This document shows, piece after piece, positions 7,523-14,924 of a DNA stretch of 21,458 nt. The stretch lies in assembly GCA_002434305.1 (NCBI GenBank), contig DJJU01000002.1:58449-79906 (forward strand), written 5' to 3'. Both the position numbers and the translations under genes were made by a program. The notes beneath the pieces were generated by a model. It searched no databases. It was not told where the DNA came from and saw only the letters and a list, made by a program, of their open reading frames with translations. Each line of letters begins with the position of its first letter. Position 1 is the first letter of the stretch. This stretch comes from Alicycliphilus sp. UBA6560. Its GTDB lineage: Bacteria > Pseudomonadota > Gammaproteobacteria > Burkholderiales > Burkholderiaceae_C.

Positions 7523-7642
7523 ATGCACGCTTGGTACGCCCCCTTGAAAATTTTTGCGCTGGTGGTGGTGCTGCTCATGGCGGTGGCCATGGTCTACGCC
7601 GGCACCATGGCCATCACCTACTGGACCGGCATCAGCGTCTGA
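7523..7642 (+). CDS. 39-aa single-span membrane protein preceding norC
   Basis: A short ORF below the usual length cutoff. It encodes MHAWYAPLKIF, a strongly hydrophobic stretch of about 20 residues (ALVVVLLMAVAMVYAGTMAI), then TYWTGISV. An excellent ribosome-binding site, GGAGG at 7512-7516, sits six bases before the ATG. norC begins 18 bp after the stop with its own GGGAGG, so the small gene is probably the first cistron of the nor operon. One TM helix with short polar ends recalls the small accessory subunits of haem-copper oxidases (CcoQ, CydX-like). No known family can be named with certainty. An assembly or stability role for NO reductase is inference from position only. Confidence 0.72.
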   Translation: MHAWYAPLKIFALVVVLLMAVAMVYAGTMAITYWTGISV

Positions 7643-7660
7643 AGGCAGGGAGGCCACACC

Positions 7661-8533
7661 ATGAACAAGCGCCAGACCCGGCTTTTCGCCATCGTCGCCA
7701 CCGCCCTGTCGGCTGCGGCCTTCATCGGGCTGACCCTGGACAGCCACCGCCAGTTCGACCGCCTGACCAACGCCGAGTCCATCACGCCCGCCGTGACGCA
7801 CGGCAAGAACGTCTGGCACAAGAACAACTGCATCAACTGCCACACGCTCTTCGGCGAAGGCGCCTACTACGCGCCCGACCTGACCAAGATCACCAAGCTG
7901 CGTGGCGAAGCTTACCTCACGGCCTATCTGAAGGACCCGTCCAAGTTCTACGACGAGCAGCGCCACCGGCGCCTGATGCCCAAGCAGGACCTCAGCGACG
8001 ATGACATCGCTGGCCTGATCGCCTTTTTCGACTGGGTCAGCAACGTGGACAACCAGGGCTGGCCGCCGCGGCCCATTCTGGTCACCGGAGCGGCGCTGCC
8101 CGGCAGCGACCGCAGCGTGGAGCAGCAGACCAGCGGCGCCAAGGTCGAGCGCGGCGGCATCGAGCCGCCGCCGGGCGCGCGGCCGCTCGCCGGCGACGAG
8201 AATCCCATCGCCCTGGGCGAGCGGGTGTTCCGCACTGCCACGCCAGCCTGCACCGCCTGCCACTCGACCGCCCCGGGCGTGAACATGGCCGGCCCGTCGC
8301 TGGCTGGCGTCAAGGGTCGCACCGAGGCCCTGCTGGCCTCGCAGGACTACAAGGGCAAGGCCAAGGATGTGGAGGGTTACCTGCACGAGTCCATCGTGGA
8401 GCCCAGCGCGCACCTGGTGCCCGGGCCCATGTACTCGGCCGACGGCACCTCCTTCATGCCGACCACCTACGCCAAGGACCTCACGCCCGAGCAGATCGAC
8501 CAGCTCGTGGCCTACCTGATGTCCCTGAAGTGA
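7661..8533 (+). CDS. norC: Nitric oxide reductase cytochrome c subunit with a second cytochrome c domain
   Basis: The membrane-anchored periplasmic electron-entry subunit of cNOR, which passes electrons to NorB. The N-terminal TM anchor (about 8-26) is uncleaved. The first haem c site is C57-I-N-C60-H61, in the NorC-typical context NNCINCHTLFGEGAYYAPDL, with probable axial Met106 (RRLMP). Canonical NorC ends near residue 150. Here a Pro/Gly-rich linker (about 135-182) leads to a second class-I cytochrome c domain with C197-T-A-C200-H201, probable axial Met266 (SFMPTTY) and a C-terminal helix ending AYLMSLK. Total 290 aa, about twice the usual size. The strong GGGAGG site is seven bases upstream. 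norB follows after 22 bp. The extra haem could shorten the route from a soluble donor; this is inferred. Confidence 0.93.
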   Translation: MNKRQTRLFAIVATALSAAAFIGLTLDSHRQFDRLTNAESITPAVTHGKNVWHKNNCINCHTLFGEGAYYAPDLTKITKLRGEAYLTAYLKDPSKFYDEQRHRRLMPKQDLSDDDIAGLIAFFDWVSNVDNQGWPPRPILVTGAALPGSDRSVEQQTSGAKVERGGIEPPPGARPLAGDENPIALGERVFRTATPACTACHSTAPGVNMAGPSLAGVKGRTEALLASQDYKGKAKDVEGYLHESIVEPSAHLVPGPMYSADGTSFMPTTYAKDLTPEQIDQLVAYLMSLK

Positions 8534-8555
8534 ACGACCGACGCCGGAGCCCACC

Positions 8556-9932
8556 ATGAGATACAAATCCCAATCCGTCGCCTACTGGTATTTCGCCGTC
8601 GCCGTCGCGCTGTTCGGCCTGCAGATCGTCTTCGGCCTGCTGTCGGCCACCAAGTACCTGGGGCCGGACCCGCTGCTGTACATCCTGCCGTTCGACGTAA
8701 CCAAGATGATCCACACCAACGTGCTGATCGTCTGGGTGATCTGCGGCTTCATGGGAGCCACCTACTGGATGGTGCCCGACGAGTCGCGCACCGAGCTCTA
8801 CAGCGTCAAGCTGGCCTACATCCAGCTCGTGATCTGGGTGGTGATGGGCGTGGCCACGGTGATTGGCTACCTGTTCCGCTACGGCACCGGCAACAAACTG
8901 TTGGAGCAGCCGCTGCCGTCCAAGCTGGCCATCGTCGTCGCCATGCTGATCTTCCTCTACAACATCGGCATGACGATCAGGAAGTCTGGCCGCTTCACCA
9001 CGCCCGAGGGCGTGCTGCTGGGCGGACTGGGTTTGGCTGCGGTGCTGTATGTGCCGGCGCTGCTGGAGTACCACAACTACACGGTGTCCATCTTTTACCG
9101 CTGGTGGACCATCCACCTGTGGGTGGAGGGCGTGTGGGAGATGATCCAGGGCGGCTTCCTGGCCTACCTGCTGATCCGCCTGTCCGGCGCCGATCGCGAG
9201 GTGATGGAAAAGTGGCTGTACGTCATCGTCGGCCTGGTGTTCATCGCCGGCATCCTGGGCACGGCGCACCACTACTACTGGGTCGGCGTCCCGGCGTACT
9301 GGCTGCCCATCGGCGGCGTGTTCAGTGCACTGGAGCCGGCGGCCCTGGTCGGCATGGCCATGTACGCCTACTACGCCATGCGCCGCTCGGGGCTGGCGCA
9401 CCCGAACAAGCTGGCCCTGCACTGGACGGTGGGCAGCGCCGTCTACACCATGTTCGGCGCAGGCCTGCTGGGCCTGGCCCACACCTTCCCGAGCGTGAAC
9501 AAGTGGACGCACGGCACCCTGATCACCGCCATGCACGGCCACGCGGCCTTCTATGGCGCCTACGCCATGATCGTCATGGCCATGATCAGCTACGCCCTGC
9601 CATCGTTCACGCGCCGTCCGGAGGAGGGCACCTCCATGGGCTACACGGCCTTCTGGATGCAGCTGGCCGGCATGTTCGGCATGACGCTGTCGTTCGCCAC
9701 CGCGGGCATCGGGCAGGTGTACCTGGAGCGCATCATGGGGATGGGCTACCTGGACGCGCAGCTCAAGATTCAGGTGCACTTCGTCATGCTGATCATCACT
9801 GCCTCCATCTTCGCCGTGGGCGTGGCGCTGTTCATCATCGACTTCTTCCGCTACCCGCTGCGCATGGAAGTGCGCACCGACGACCCGGCGCCGCGCCCCG
9901 TGCCGGCCCGGCCCGCCGCGGCGGTGGCCTGA
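8556..9932 (+). CDS. norB: Nitric oxide reductase large subunit (cytochrome b, haem b3/FeB)
   Basis: The catalytic inner-membrane subunit, reducing two NO to N2O with electrons from NorC. It has 458 aa and about 12 hydrophobic helices. Visible ligands are His53 (low-spin haem b), His187, His238 and His239 (FeB; motifs TIHLWVEG and GTAHHYYWVG), and His327/His329 in AMHGHAAFYGAY (haem b3 and haem b). The cNOR-specific glutamates appear as Glu191 and Glu195 (WVEGVWEM) and Glu260 (FSALEPAAL). The absence of an N-terminal quinol-oxidising extension fits the cytochrome-c-dependent type rather than qNOR. Shine-Dalgarno GGAG is at 8546-8549. norQ starts three bases after the stop, which suggests translational coupling. 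Confidence 0.98.
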   Translation: MRYKSQSVAYWYFAVAVALFGLQIVFGLLSATKYLGPDPLLYILPFDVTKMIHTNVLIVWVICGFMGATYWMVPDESRTELYSVKLAYIQLVIWVVMGVATVIGYLFRYGTGNKLLEQPLPSKLAIVVAMLIFLYNIGMTIRKSGRFTTPEGVLLGGLGLAAVLYVPALLEYHNYTVSIFYRWWTIHLWVEGVWEMIQGGFLAYLLIRLSGADREVMEKWLYVIVGLVFIAGILGTAHHYYWVGVPAYWLPIGGVFSALEPAALVGMAMYAYYAMRRSGLAHPNKLALHWTVGSAVYTMFGAGLLGLAHTFPSVNKWTHGTLITAMHGHAAFYGAYAMIVMAMISYALPSFTRRPEEGTSMGYTAFWMQLAGMFGMTLSFATAGIGQVYLERIMGMGYLDAQLKIQVHFVMLIITASIFAVGVALFIIDFFRYPLRMEVRTDDPAPRPVPARPAAAVA

Positions 9933-9935
9933 CGC

Positions 9936-10772
9936 GTGGTGGACGCGGCCACCTTCTCGCAGCAGCAGCCCGCGGGCGGCATCCACCCGGATGCCGCGTC
10001 CGAGCCTTACTACCTGCCCGGCGCCGACGAGGTCGAAGTCTTCGCCCAGTGCCACGCGCAGGGGCTGGCGGTGATGCTCAAGGGACCCACGGGCTGCGGC
10101 AAGACGCGTTTCGTCGAGCACATGGCGTGGCGCCTGGGGCGTCCGCTCATCACCATCTCCTGCCACGACGACCTGAGCGCGAGCGACCTGATCGGGCGCT
10201 TTCTCATCACCCACGACGGTACGGTGTGGCAGGACGGACCGCTGACCCGCGCCGTGCGCGAAGGCGCCCTGTGCTACCTGGACGAGGTGGTCGAGGCGCG
10301 CCAGGACACCGTGGTGGTGCTGCACCCGCTGACCGACCACCGCCGCCAGCTGCCCATCGACAAGACCGGCGAGCTGCTGCAGGCCGCGCCCGGCTTCGGC
10401 CTGGTGGTGTCGTACAACCCCGGCTACCAGCGCATGCTGAAGGACCTGAAACCCAGCACGCGCCAGCGCTTCGTGGCGCTGGACTTCGATTTTCCTGCGC
10501 CCGAGGCCGAGGCGCGCATCGTCGTGCGCGAAAGCGGTATCGCCGAGCCCGATGCGCGTGCGCTGGTGCAGCTGGCCGGGCGCCTGCGCGCGCTGCACGA
10601 CCGCGGCCTGGCCGAGGTGCCCAGCACGCGGCTGCTGGTCGCTACAGCGCAGCTGGCGGTGCGCGGCGTCGAGCTGCGGCGGGCCTGCGTGCACGCCATC
10701 GTCGCGCCTCTGTCCGATGATGCCGCGCTGGCGGCTGCCATGCGTGACCTGGTGGATGCGACGTTTGTGTGA
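9936..10772 (+). CDS. norQ: NorQ, MoxR-type AAA+ ATPase for NO reductase activation
   Basis: A 278-aa cytoplasmic AAA+ ATPase of the CbbQ/NirQ/NorQ branch, thought to remodel NorB with NorD so that FeB is inserted or the enzyme becomes active. Walker A is GPTGCGKT (50-57), Walker B LCYLDE (112-117), and a sensor-1-like Asn occurs in LVVSYNPGYQ. The family-typical ISCHDDLSASDLIGR is also present. The C-terminal CbbQ_C-like part contains PSTRLLVATAQL. The start is GTG at 9936-9938, or the adjacent GTG at 9939; no in-frame ATG lies near. No good ribosome-binding site is visible, so translation probably depends on readthrough from norB three bases upstream. norD follows only after a 259-bp gap, unusual for this pair. 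Confidence 0.95.
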   Translation: MVDAATFSQQQPAGGIHPDAASEPYYLPGADEVEVFAQCHAQGLAVMLKGPTGCGKTRFVEHMAWRLGRPLITISCHDDLSASDLIGRFLITHDGTVWQDGPLTRAVREGALCYLDEVVEARQDTVVVLHPLTDHRRQLPIDKTGELLQAAPGFGLVVSYNPGYQRMLKDLKPSTRQRFVALDFDFPAPEAEARIVVRESGIAEPDARALVQLAGRLRALHDRGLAEVPSTRLLVATAQLAVRGVELRRACVHAIVAPLSDDAALAAAMRDLVDATFV

Positions 10773-11031
10773 GCGGTGCACTGCCCTGCGGCTGCCTGGC
10801 GGTCTCCGGCCCCGGCACGCAACGCCTGCAGGAAAGGACAAGGCAGGGCAGCGCTCCACCCCACGTCCGCTATCCTTCGGCAGGCACGGTGCGCGCCTGC
10901 GTGGGCCGGAGCCCGCCGTTTCAGAAACGCGCGGAAAGAACGGCGCGCGCGGGCCGTGAAGCTATCGAAAATGGTGGCCAAAGGCCCTTTGAACGTCACA
11001 GCGGTGATCGCTTTTTTCCCCATGAAGCACC
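10773..11031 (+). other. 259-bp non-coding gap between norQ and norD
   Basis: No convincing ORF lies in this gap on either strand. It contains a 9-bp inverted repeat, CTGCCCTGC (10781-10789) with GCAGGGCAG (10843-10851), separated by 53 nt. A second small hairpin has the arms ACGGC (10940-10944) and GCCGT (10953-10957). An AT-richer stretch (about 10960-11020, including CGCTTTTTTCCCC) lies just before norD and may hold a promoter or leader, but no clear hexamers are visible. A decayed gene or separate norD control are possible explanations. Confidence 0.5.
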
Positions 11032-13128
11032 ATGGCTGAAGCCGAAGACGTCATCACCGATGTCGCTCGCCACGCCACCGTTTATGCGCAGCGGCTGTGG
11101 CGCCGCCATCGCCCGCCGCCGCCCGGCCCGCCGGTGCTGCTGCTGGCCGACGTGGCGCCGCGGCTCGATCTGCTGCTGGCCGCTGCCCTCGGCCCGGGCC
11201 TGCGCCTGCGCCCGGCCCAGCTGCCGGCACCGCCCACCTTCCTGTCGCGCTGGCTGCAGCGCGGCGAGCCGCCGCCGTCCACCCGCCCCCTGCCGGCGAC
11301 CGACGGCGCCAACCTGTGGCTGCCGCCGCAGCTGCCGGCCGACGCTGGGCCGGATGCCGCTGCCGGTGACTACCGCATCCTGGCGCTGGTGCACGGCCTG
11401 CGCGCCCAGCGCGGCGCGGCCCGCCATCTGCGCGATCTGCGTGACCCGCTGGAGCGTGCGCTGCTGACCTTGCTAGAGGCGCATGCCGCCGACCACGCGC
11501 TGCTGCACCACCTTCCCGGGCTGGGCGCCGCGCTGGCACGGCTGCGCGCCCAGGCCCTGGCGCAGCGTCCGCACAGGACCCAGCTGGCAACGCACCTGCG
11601 CCCGCTGGAGGCGCTGTTACAGGCACTGCTGCGCTCATCCGCCGACCAGCCATTGCGCCTGGCTGCCGTGGATCTGCCCACGGGCGCTGCCGGCGCAGAC
11701 GAAGTGCTGCTCGCGCTGCCGGCTGACGTGACCCAGGTACGCGCGCGCGCGCTGGCGCTGGCGCCACGGCTGCGCCCGCCTGGCACGCCCGTGCGCCAGC
11801 AGCGCTGGCTGGTGGCCGACGCCTGGCTGGGCGAACTGCGCCCCGCTGCCAGCGCGCCCAGGGTGCACGGCACGGCTGGAGCGCAGGAAGACGTCGAGGG
11901 CCCTGGCGCTCCGACCCGCGCTGCCCGCCTGGCCCGTCGCCCGCAGGTGCGTGACGCGCTGGAGGACGAGGACGATGATGAGGGCCAGCCCGGCGCGTGG
12001 ATGGTGCAAACCGCGCAGCCGCACGAACAGGCGGCCGACCCCATGGGCCTGCAGCGCCCTACCGACCGTGACAGCGACACGGCGGCCGAGGAGTTCGCCG
12101 ACGCGCTGTCCGAGCTGCCGGAGGCGCGCCTGGTGGCCACCGCCGGCCGGCCCAAGGAGGTGCTGCTGTCCGACGACCCGCCCGAGGCGCTGGCGCGCCG
12201 TGCCGGCACGGCGGCCGCCGACACCGCAGCCGCCGACGACGCGCTGCCCTACCCGGAGTGGGACTGGCGCACCGGCACCTACCTGCCGCACGGCGCGACG
12301 GTGCGCCTGCGCGCCGCCGTGCCCGGTGCGCCCGAGTGGCTGGAGCAGACGCTGCAGGCGCACCGCGGCCGGCTGCACGAGGTGCGCCGGCGCTTCGAAC
12401 TGCTGCGTAGCCGGCGTGTGCCCGTGCGCCGCCAGCTGGACGGCGACGACATCGATCTGGAGGCCTGCATCGAGGCACGCGCCGACTTCGCCGCCGGCCT
12501 GCCGCTGGCGCAGCGTCTGTATCGCAGCGAGCGCCGGCAGCGGCGCGACCTGGCCGTGCTGGTGCTGATCGACGTCAGCGGCTCGACCGATGCCTGGCTG
12601 TCGCCGGGGCGGCGCGTGATCGACGTGGCGCGCGAAGCGCTGCTGATGGTTTCGCTGGCGCTGGACGGCATGGGCACGCCGTTTGCCGTGCAGGCGTTCT
12701 CGGGCGAGGGGCCGCAGGGCGTCGTGGTGCGCAGTGTGAAGCGCTTTGGCGAGGCCTATGGCCAGGAGGCCGCGCTGCGCATTGCCGGGCTGGAGCCCGA
12801 GCACTACACCCGCGCCGGCGCTGCCCTGCGCCACGCCACCGCCACGCTGATGAAGGAGCCTGCGGCGCACCGCCTGTTGCTGCTGCTGTCGGACGGCAAG
12901 CCCAACGACGTGGACCAGTACGAGGGCCGCTACGGCCTGGAGGACATGCGCCAGGCGGCGACCGAGGCGCGGCTGCAGGGCATCGCGCCGTTCTGCCTGA
13001 CCATCGACCGGCAGGCCGCCAGCTACCTGCCCGCCGTGTTCGGCCCGCACCACTACGCGCTGCTGCAGCGGCCCGAGCGCCTGCCCGAAGTGCTGCTGGA
13101 GTGGCTGCGCCGGCTGGTGCTGCAGTAG
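11032..13128 (+). CDS. norD: NorD, VWA-domain NO reductase activation protein
   Basis: A 698-aa cytoplasmic protein that partners NorQ in activating NO reductase. The first ~500 residues are Ala/Arg/Leu-rich and poorly conserved, with an acidic patch (LEDEDDDEGQ). The C-terminal von Willebrand A domain (about 500-690) carries the MIDAS motif D514-V-S-G-S518 (LVLIDVSGSTDAW), a later Thr in the HYTRAG segment and Asp621 in LLLSDGKPND. Family landmarks such as LPYPEWDWR and RRRFELLRSRRVPVRRQLDG are present, so the gene looks complete. ATG 11032 has only a weak GAAG ribosome-binding site. The gene lies 259 bp from norQ but on the same strand, and ends two bases before a palindromic repeat that may help terminate the operon. 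Confidence 0.94.
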   Translation: MAEAEDVITDVARHATVYAQRLWRRHRPPPPGPPVLLLADVAPRLDLLLAAALGPGLRLRPAQLPAPPTFLSRWLQRGEPPPSTRPLPATDGANLWLPPQLPADAGPDAAAGDYRILALVHGLRAQRGAARHLRDLRDPLERALLTLLEAHAADHALLHHLPGLGAALARLRAQALAQRPHRTQLATHLRPLEALLQALLRSSADQPLRLAAVDLPTGAAGADEVLLALPADVTQVRARALALAPRLRPPGTPVRQQRWLVADAWLGELRPAASAPRVHGTAGAQEDVEGPGAPTRAARLARRPQVRDALEDEDDDEGQPGAWMVQTAQPHEQAADPMGLQRPTDRDSDTAAEEFADALSELPEARLVATAGRPKEVLLSDDPPEALARRAGTAAADTAAADDALPYPEWDWRTGTYLPHGATVRLRAAVPGAPEWLEQTLQAHRGRLHEVRRRFELLRSRRVPVRRQLDGDDIDLEACIEARADFAAGLPLAQRLYRSERRQRRDLAVLVLIDVSGSTDAWLSPGRRVIDVAREALLMVSLALDGMGTPFAVQAFSGEGPQGVVVRSVKRFGEAYGQEAALRIAGLEPEHYTRAGAALRHATATLMKEPAAHRLLLLLSDGKPNDVDQYEGRYGLEDMRQAATEARLQGIAPFCLTIDRQAASYLPAVFGPHHYALLQRPERLPEVLLEWLRRLVLQ

Positions 13129-13130
13129 CT

Positions 13131-13192
13131 TGAACTACTGTTTTGATAGCTGCCCGCGCTTGACTGGCGGGCGCTGGAGGCCAAAAAGGCCT
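13131..13192 (+). repeat. Comamonadaceae-type palindromic intergenic repeat, copy 2
   Basis: Reads GAACTACTGTTTTGATAGC, then GCCCGCGCTTGACTGGCGGGC, then GCTGGAGGCCAAAAAGGCC. It forms a hairpin (GCCCGC 13152-13157 with GCGGGC 13167-13172) plus a second small stem, AGGCC-A5-GGCCT (13178-13192). It shares the core CGCTTGACTGGC with copy 1. It fills the gap between the norD stop and the convergent yciO stop, where it may act as a terminator for either gene. Confidence 0.78.
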
Positions 13193-13196
13193 TGAA

Positions 13197-13832
13197 TCAG
13201 AGCCCCAGCCTGGCCAAACTGCCCAGGCCCTCGCGCACCACCACCGGGTCGCCGCCGGTGTTCATGGGCGTCAGGTCCAGCACCGTGGTCTGCTCCAGCG
13301 GGCAGCCGCCCGCATCCACCACGCCATCGATGACCTTGCCGAAGCGCTCGCGGATCTCGTCGGGATCGTTCAAGGGCGCGGTCTCGCCGGGCGGGATCAG
13401 CGTGGTGGCCAGCAGCGGCGCGCCGTGCAGCTCCAGCAGCAGCTGCAGGCCCTTGCGGTCGGGCACGCGCAGGCCGATGGTCTTGCGCTGCGGGTGGCTG
13501 ACGCGGCGCGGCACTTCCTTGGTCGCTTCCAGGATGAAGGTGTAGGGGCCGGGCGTGCCCAGTTTCAGCAGCCGGAATTGGCGGTTGTCCACCTGGGCGT
13601 AGCTGGCCAGCTCCGACAGGTCGCGGCACAGCAGCGACAGCAGCTGCTTTTCGTCGATCTGGCGCACGCGGCGCATGCGATCCACCGTGGCCTTGTCGTC
13701 CAGGCGGCAGACCAGGGCATAGCTGGAATCCGTGGGCACGGCCAGGATGCCGCCGCCGGCCAGCAGCTTTTGCGCCTGTTGCAGCACGCGTGGCTGTGGG
13801 TTGTCGGGGTAGACCTCGAAGAGCTGTGCCAT
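13197..13832 (-). CDS. yciO: YciO/YrdC-family (Sua5-like) protein
   Basis: A 211-aa cytoplasmic protein of the Sua5/YrdC/YciO fold, the family that makes threonylcarbamoyl-AMP for tRNA t6A. This one is the YciO branch. Evidence includes PTDSSYAL at 33-40, RRVRQIDEKQLLSLLCRDLSELA instead of the canonical TsaC KxR/SxxN arrangement, TIGLRVPDR, and a C-terminus with DGVVDAGGCPLEQTTVLDL. YciO is a paralogue whose physiological role is less certain than that of TsaC; the true TsaC would be elsewhere in the genome. ATG 13832-13830 lies 21 bp after the PHP gene stop, so the two are probably cotranscribed. Its stop faces norD across a palindromic repeat. Confidence 0.88.
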   Translation of the reverse strand: MAQLFEVYPDNPQPRVLQQAQKLLAGGGILAVPTDSSYALVCRLDDKATVDRMRRVRQIDEKQLLSLLCRDLSELASYAQVDNRQFRLLKLGTPGPYTFILEATKEVPRRVSHPQRKTIGLRVPDRKGLQLLLELHGAPLLATTLIPPGETAPLNDPDEIRERFGKVIDGVVDAGGCPLEQTTVLDLTPMNTGGDPVVVREGLGSLARLGL

Positions 13833-13853
13833 GTCTGCTTTCGTCTTTCGTTC

Positions 13854-14744
13854 TTATTGCTGCAGCGCTTCATGCGGAGGGCGGGGTGCGCGCAGGATGC
13901 GGTCGTCCAGCAGCTTCCACACGGGCGTCAGCTGCCCCGGCAGGTCGGGCAGGGCGCCCAGGTCGGTGTGCGATTCGTCGGGGCTGTGGAAGTCGCTGCC
14001 GCGCGAGGCCACCAGGCCGAACTCCTGCGCCATGGCGGCATAGACCGGGTATTCGGAAGGCATGTGGCTGCCCGTGACCACCTCCACGCCCTGGCCGCCG
14101 TGCTGCTTGAACTCGGAAAACAGCGCGTATTCCTCGGTCGGCGTGAAGCGGTAGCGCCCAGGGTGGGCGATGACCGCGACGCCGCCGGCTTCGTGGATCC
14201 AGCGCAGCGCGTCGCCCAGGGTGGCCCAGCGGTGCGGCACGTAGCCCGGGTGGCCTTCGGTGAGAAAGCGGCGGAAGACCTCGCTGGTGTCGCGGCACAC
14301 CCCGGTCTCCACCAGGTGCCGGGCGAAGTGCGTGCGCGAGATCAGCTCGGGGTTGCCCACATAGCGCAGTGCGCCTTCGTAGGCGCCCCGGATGCCCACC
14401 TGGGCCAACTGGCGCGCGATCTCCTGCGCGCGCTCGCCGCGTCCGCCGCGCGTGGCCGACAGGCCTTGGGCCAGCTGCGCATCGTCGGCGTCGAAGCCTA
14501 AGCCGACGATGTGTACCGTGGTGTCGGCAAAGGTGACGGAGATCTCCACCCCGGTCAGATAGTCCATGCCCAGGGCGTGGGCGGCGGCCATGGCGCGGTG
14601 CTGGCCGCCGATCTCGTCGTGGTCGGTGAGGGCCCACAGCTGCACGCCATTGCCATGCGCTCGTGCGGCCAGCGCTTCGGGCGTGAGCGTGCCGTCGGAG
14701 ACGACGGAATGGCAGTGCAGGTCGGCGTTGAGGAGGAGAGTCAC
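13854..14744 (-). CDS. PHP-domain phosphoesterase, TrpH/RNase AM-like
   Basis: A 296-aa cytoplasmic PHP metal-dependent phosphoesterase. Metal-binding motifs are His10/His12 and Asp17 (DLHCHSVVSDG), T40-DHD, Glu67 (GVEIS), His139, His194 (IAHPGRYRF), and Asp251/His253 (GSDFHSP). The E. coli homologue YciV/TrpH was shown to be RNase AM, a 5'-3' exoribonuclease and nucleotide bisphosphatase; that activity is a fair expectation here. I chose GTG 14744-14742, five codons before NADLHCH. The longer frame begins with TTG 14789 and adds poorly conserved residues, and ATG 14752 is out of frame. A TACAAT hexamer ends exactly six bases before the GTG, so the mRNA may be leaderless. Together with yciO, M50 and trpS it forms a conserved housekeeping grouping. 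Confidence 0.88.
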   Translation of the reverse strand: MTLLLNADLHCHSVVSDGTLTPEALAARAHGNGVQLWALTDHDEIGGQHRAMAAAHALGMDYLTGVEISVTFADTTVHIVGLGFDADDAQLAQGLSATRGGRGERAQEIARQLAQVGIRGAYEGALRYVGNPELISRTHFARHLVETGVCRDTSEVFRRFLTEGHPGYVPHRWATLGDALRWIHEAGGVAVIAHPGRYRFTPTEEYALFSEFKQHGGQGVEVVTGSHMPSEYPVYAAMAQEFGLVASRGSDFHSPDESHTDLGALPDLPGQLTPVWKLLDDRILRAPRPPHEALQQ

Positions 14745-14750
14745 GAGTGC

Positions 14751-14756
14751 ATTGTA
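14751..14756 (-). promoter_or_regulatory. Candidate -10 box of the PHP gene (leaderless start)
   Basis: On the minus strand TACAAT is followed by six bases and then the GTG start. Transcription would begin at or next to the start codon. No matching -35 with a 16-18 bp spacer is evident, so support is limited. Confidence 0.4.
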
Positions 14757-14924
14757 GGGACGGGGTGCCAGAGGGCGGCTGTCAGCCAATGCTGGCGACG
14801 GATGCGCGGAAATGGGTCTGTTTGTAAATTAATGTTTAATGGTGAGACACTATGTGTAGAAGCTTGCCCGGTACCCATGCTGCGCGCGCCCCGGGGCCGT
14901 TTTGCGAAGAAGGTGACGTTTCCG

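Noticed and set aside
7390..7590. N-terminal extension of the M50 protein to 7590
   Set aside because: The extension overlaps the nor leader and the 39-aa ORF on the other strand and has no membrane-protein character; ATG 7389 gives the family-typical N-terminus.
8481..10859. 792-codon minus-strand ORF across norB and norQ
   Set aside because: Gln/His/Asp-rich antisense shadow; norB and norQ have full catalytic motifs on the plus strand.
10960..10985. Possible fourth copy of the palindromic repeat (AAGCTATCGAAAAT ... GGCCAAAGG) between norQ and norD
   Set aside because: Only short end-like fragments match; the CGCTTGACTGGC core is missing.
14511..14924. N-terminal extension of the chemoreceptor
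   Set aside because: It would overlap the PHP gene and place a non-hydrophobic segment ahead of the normal MCP N-terminus; ATG 14925 has a ribosome-binding site.
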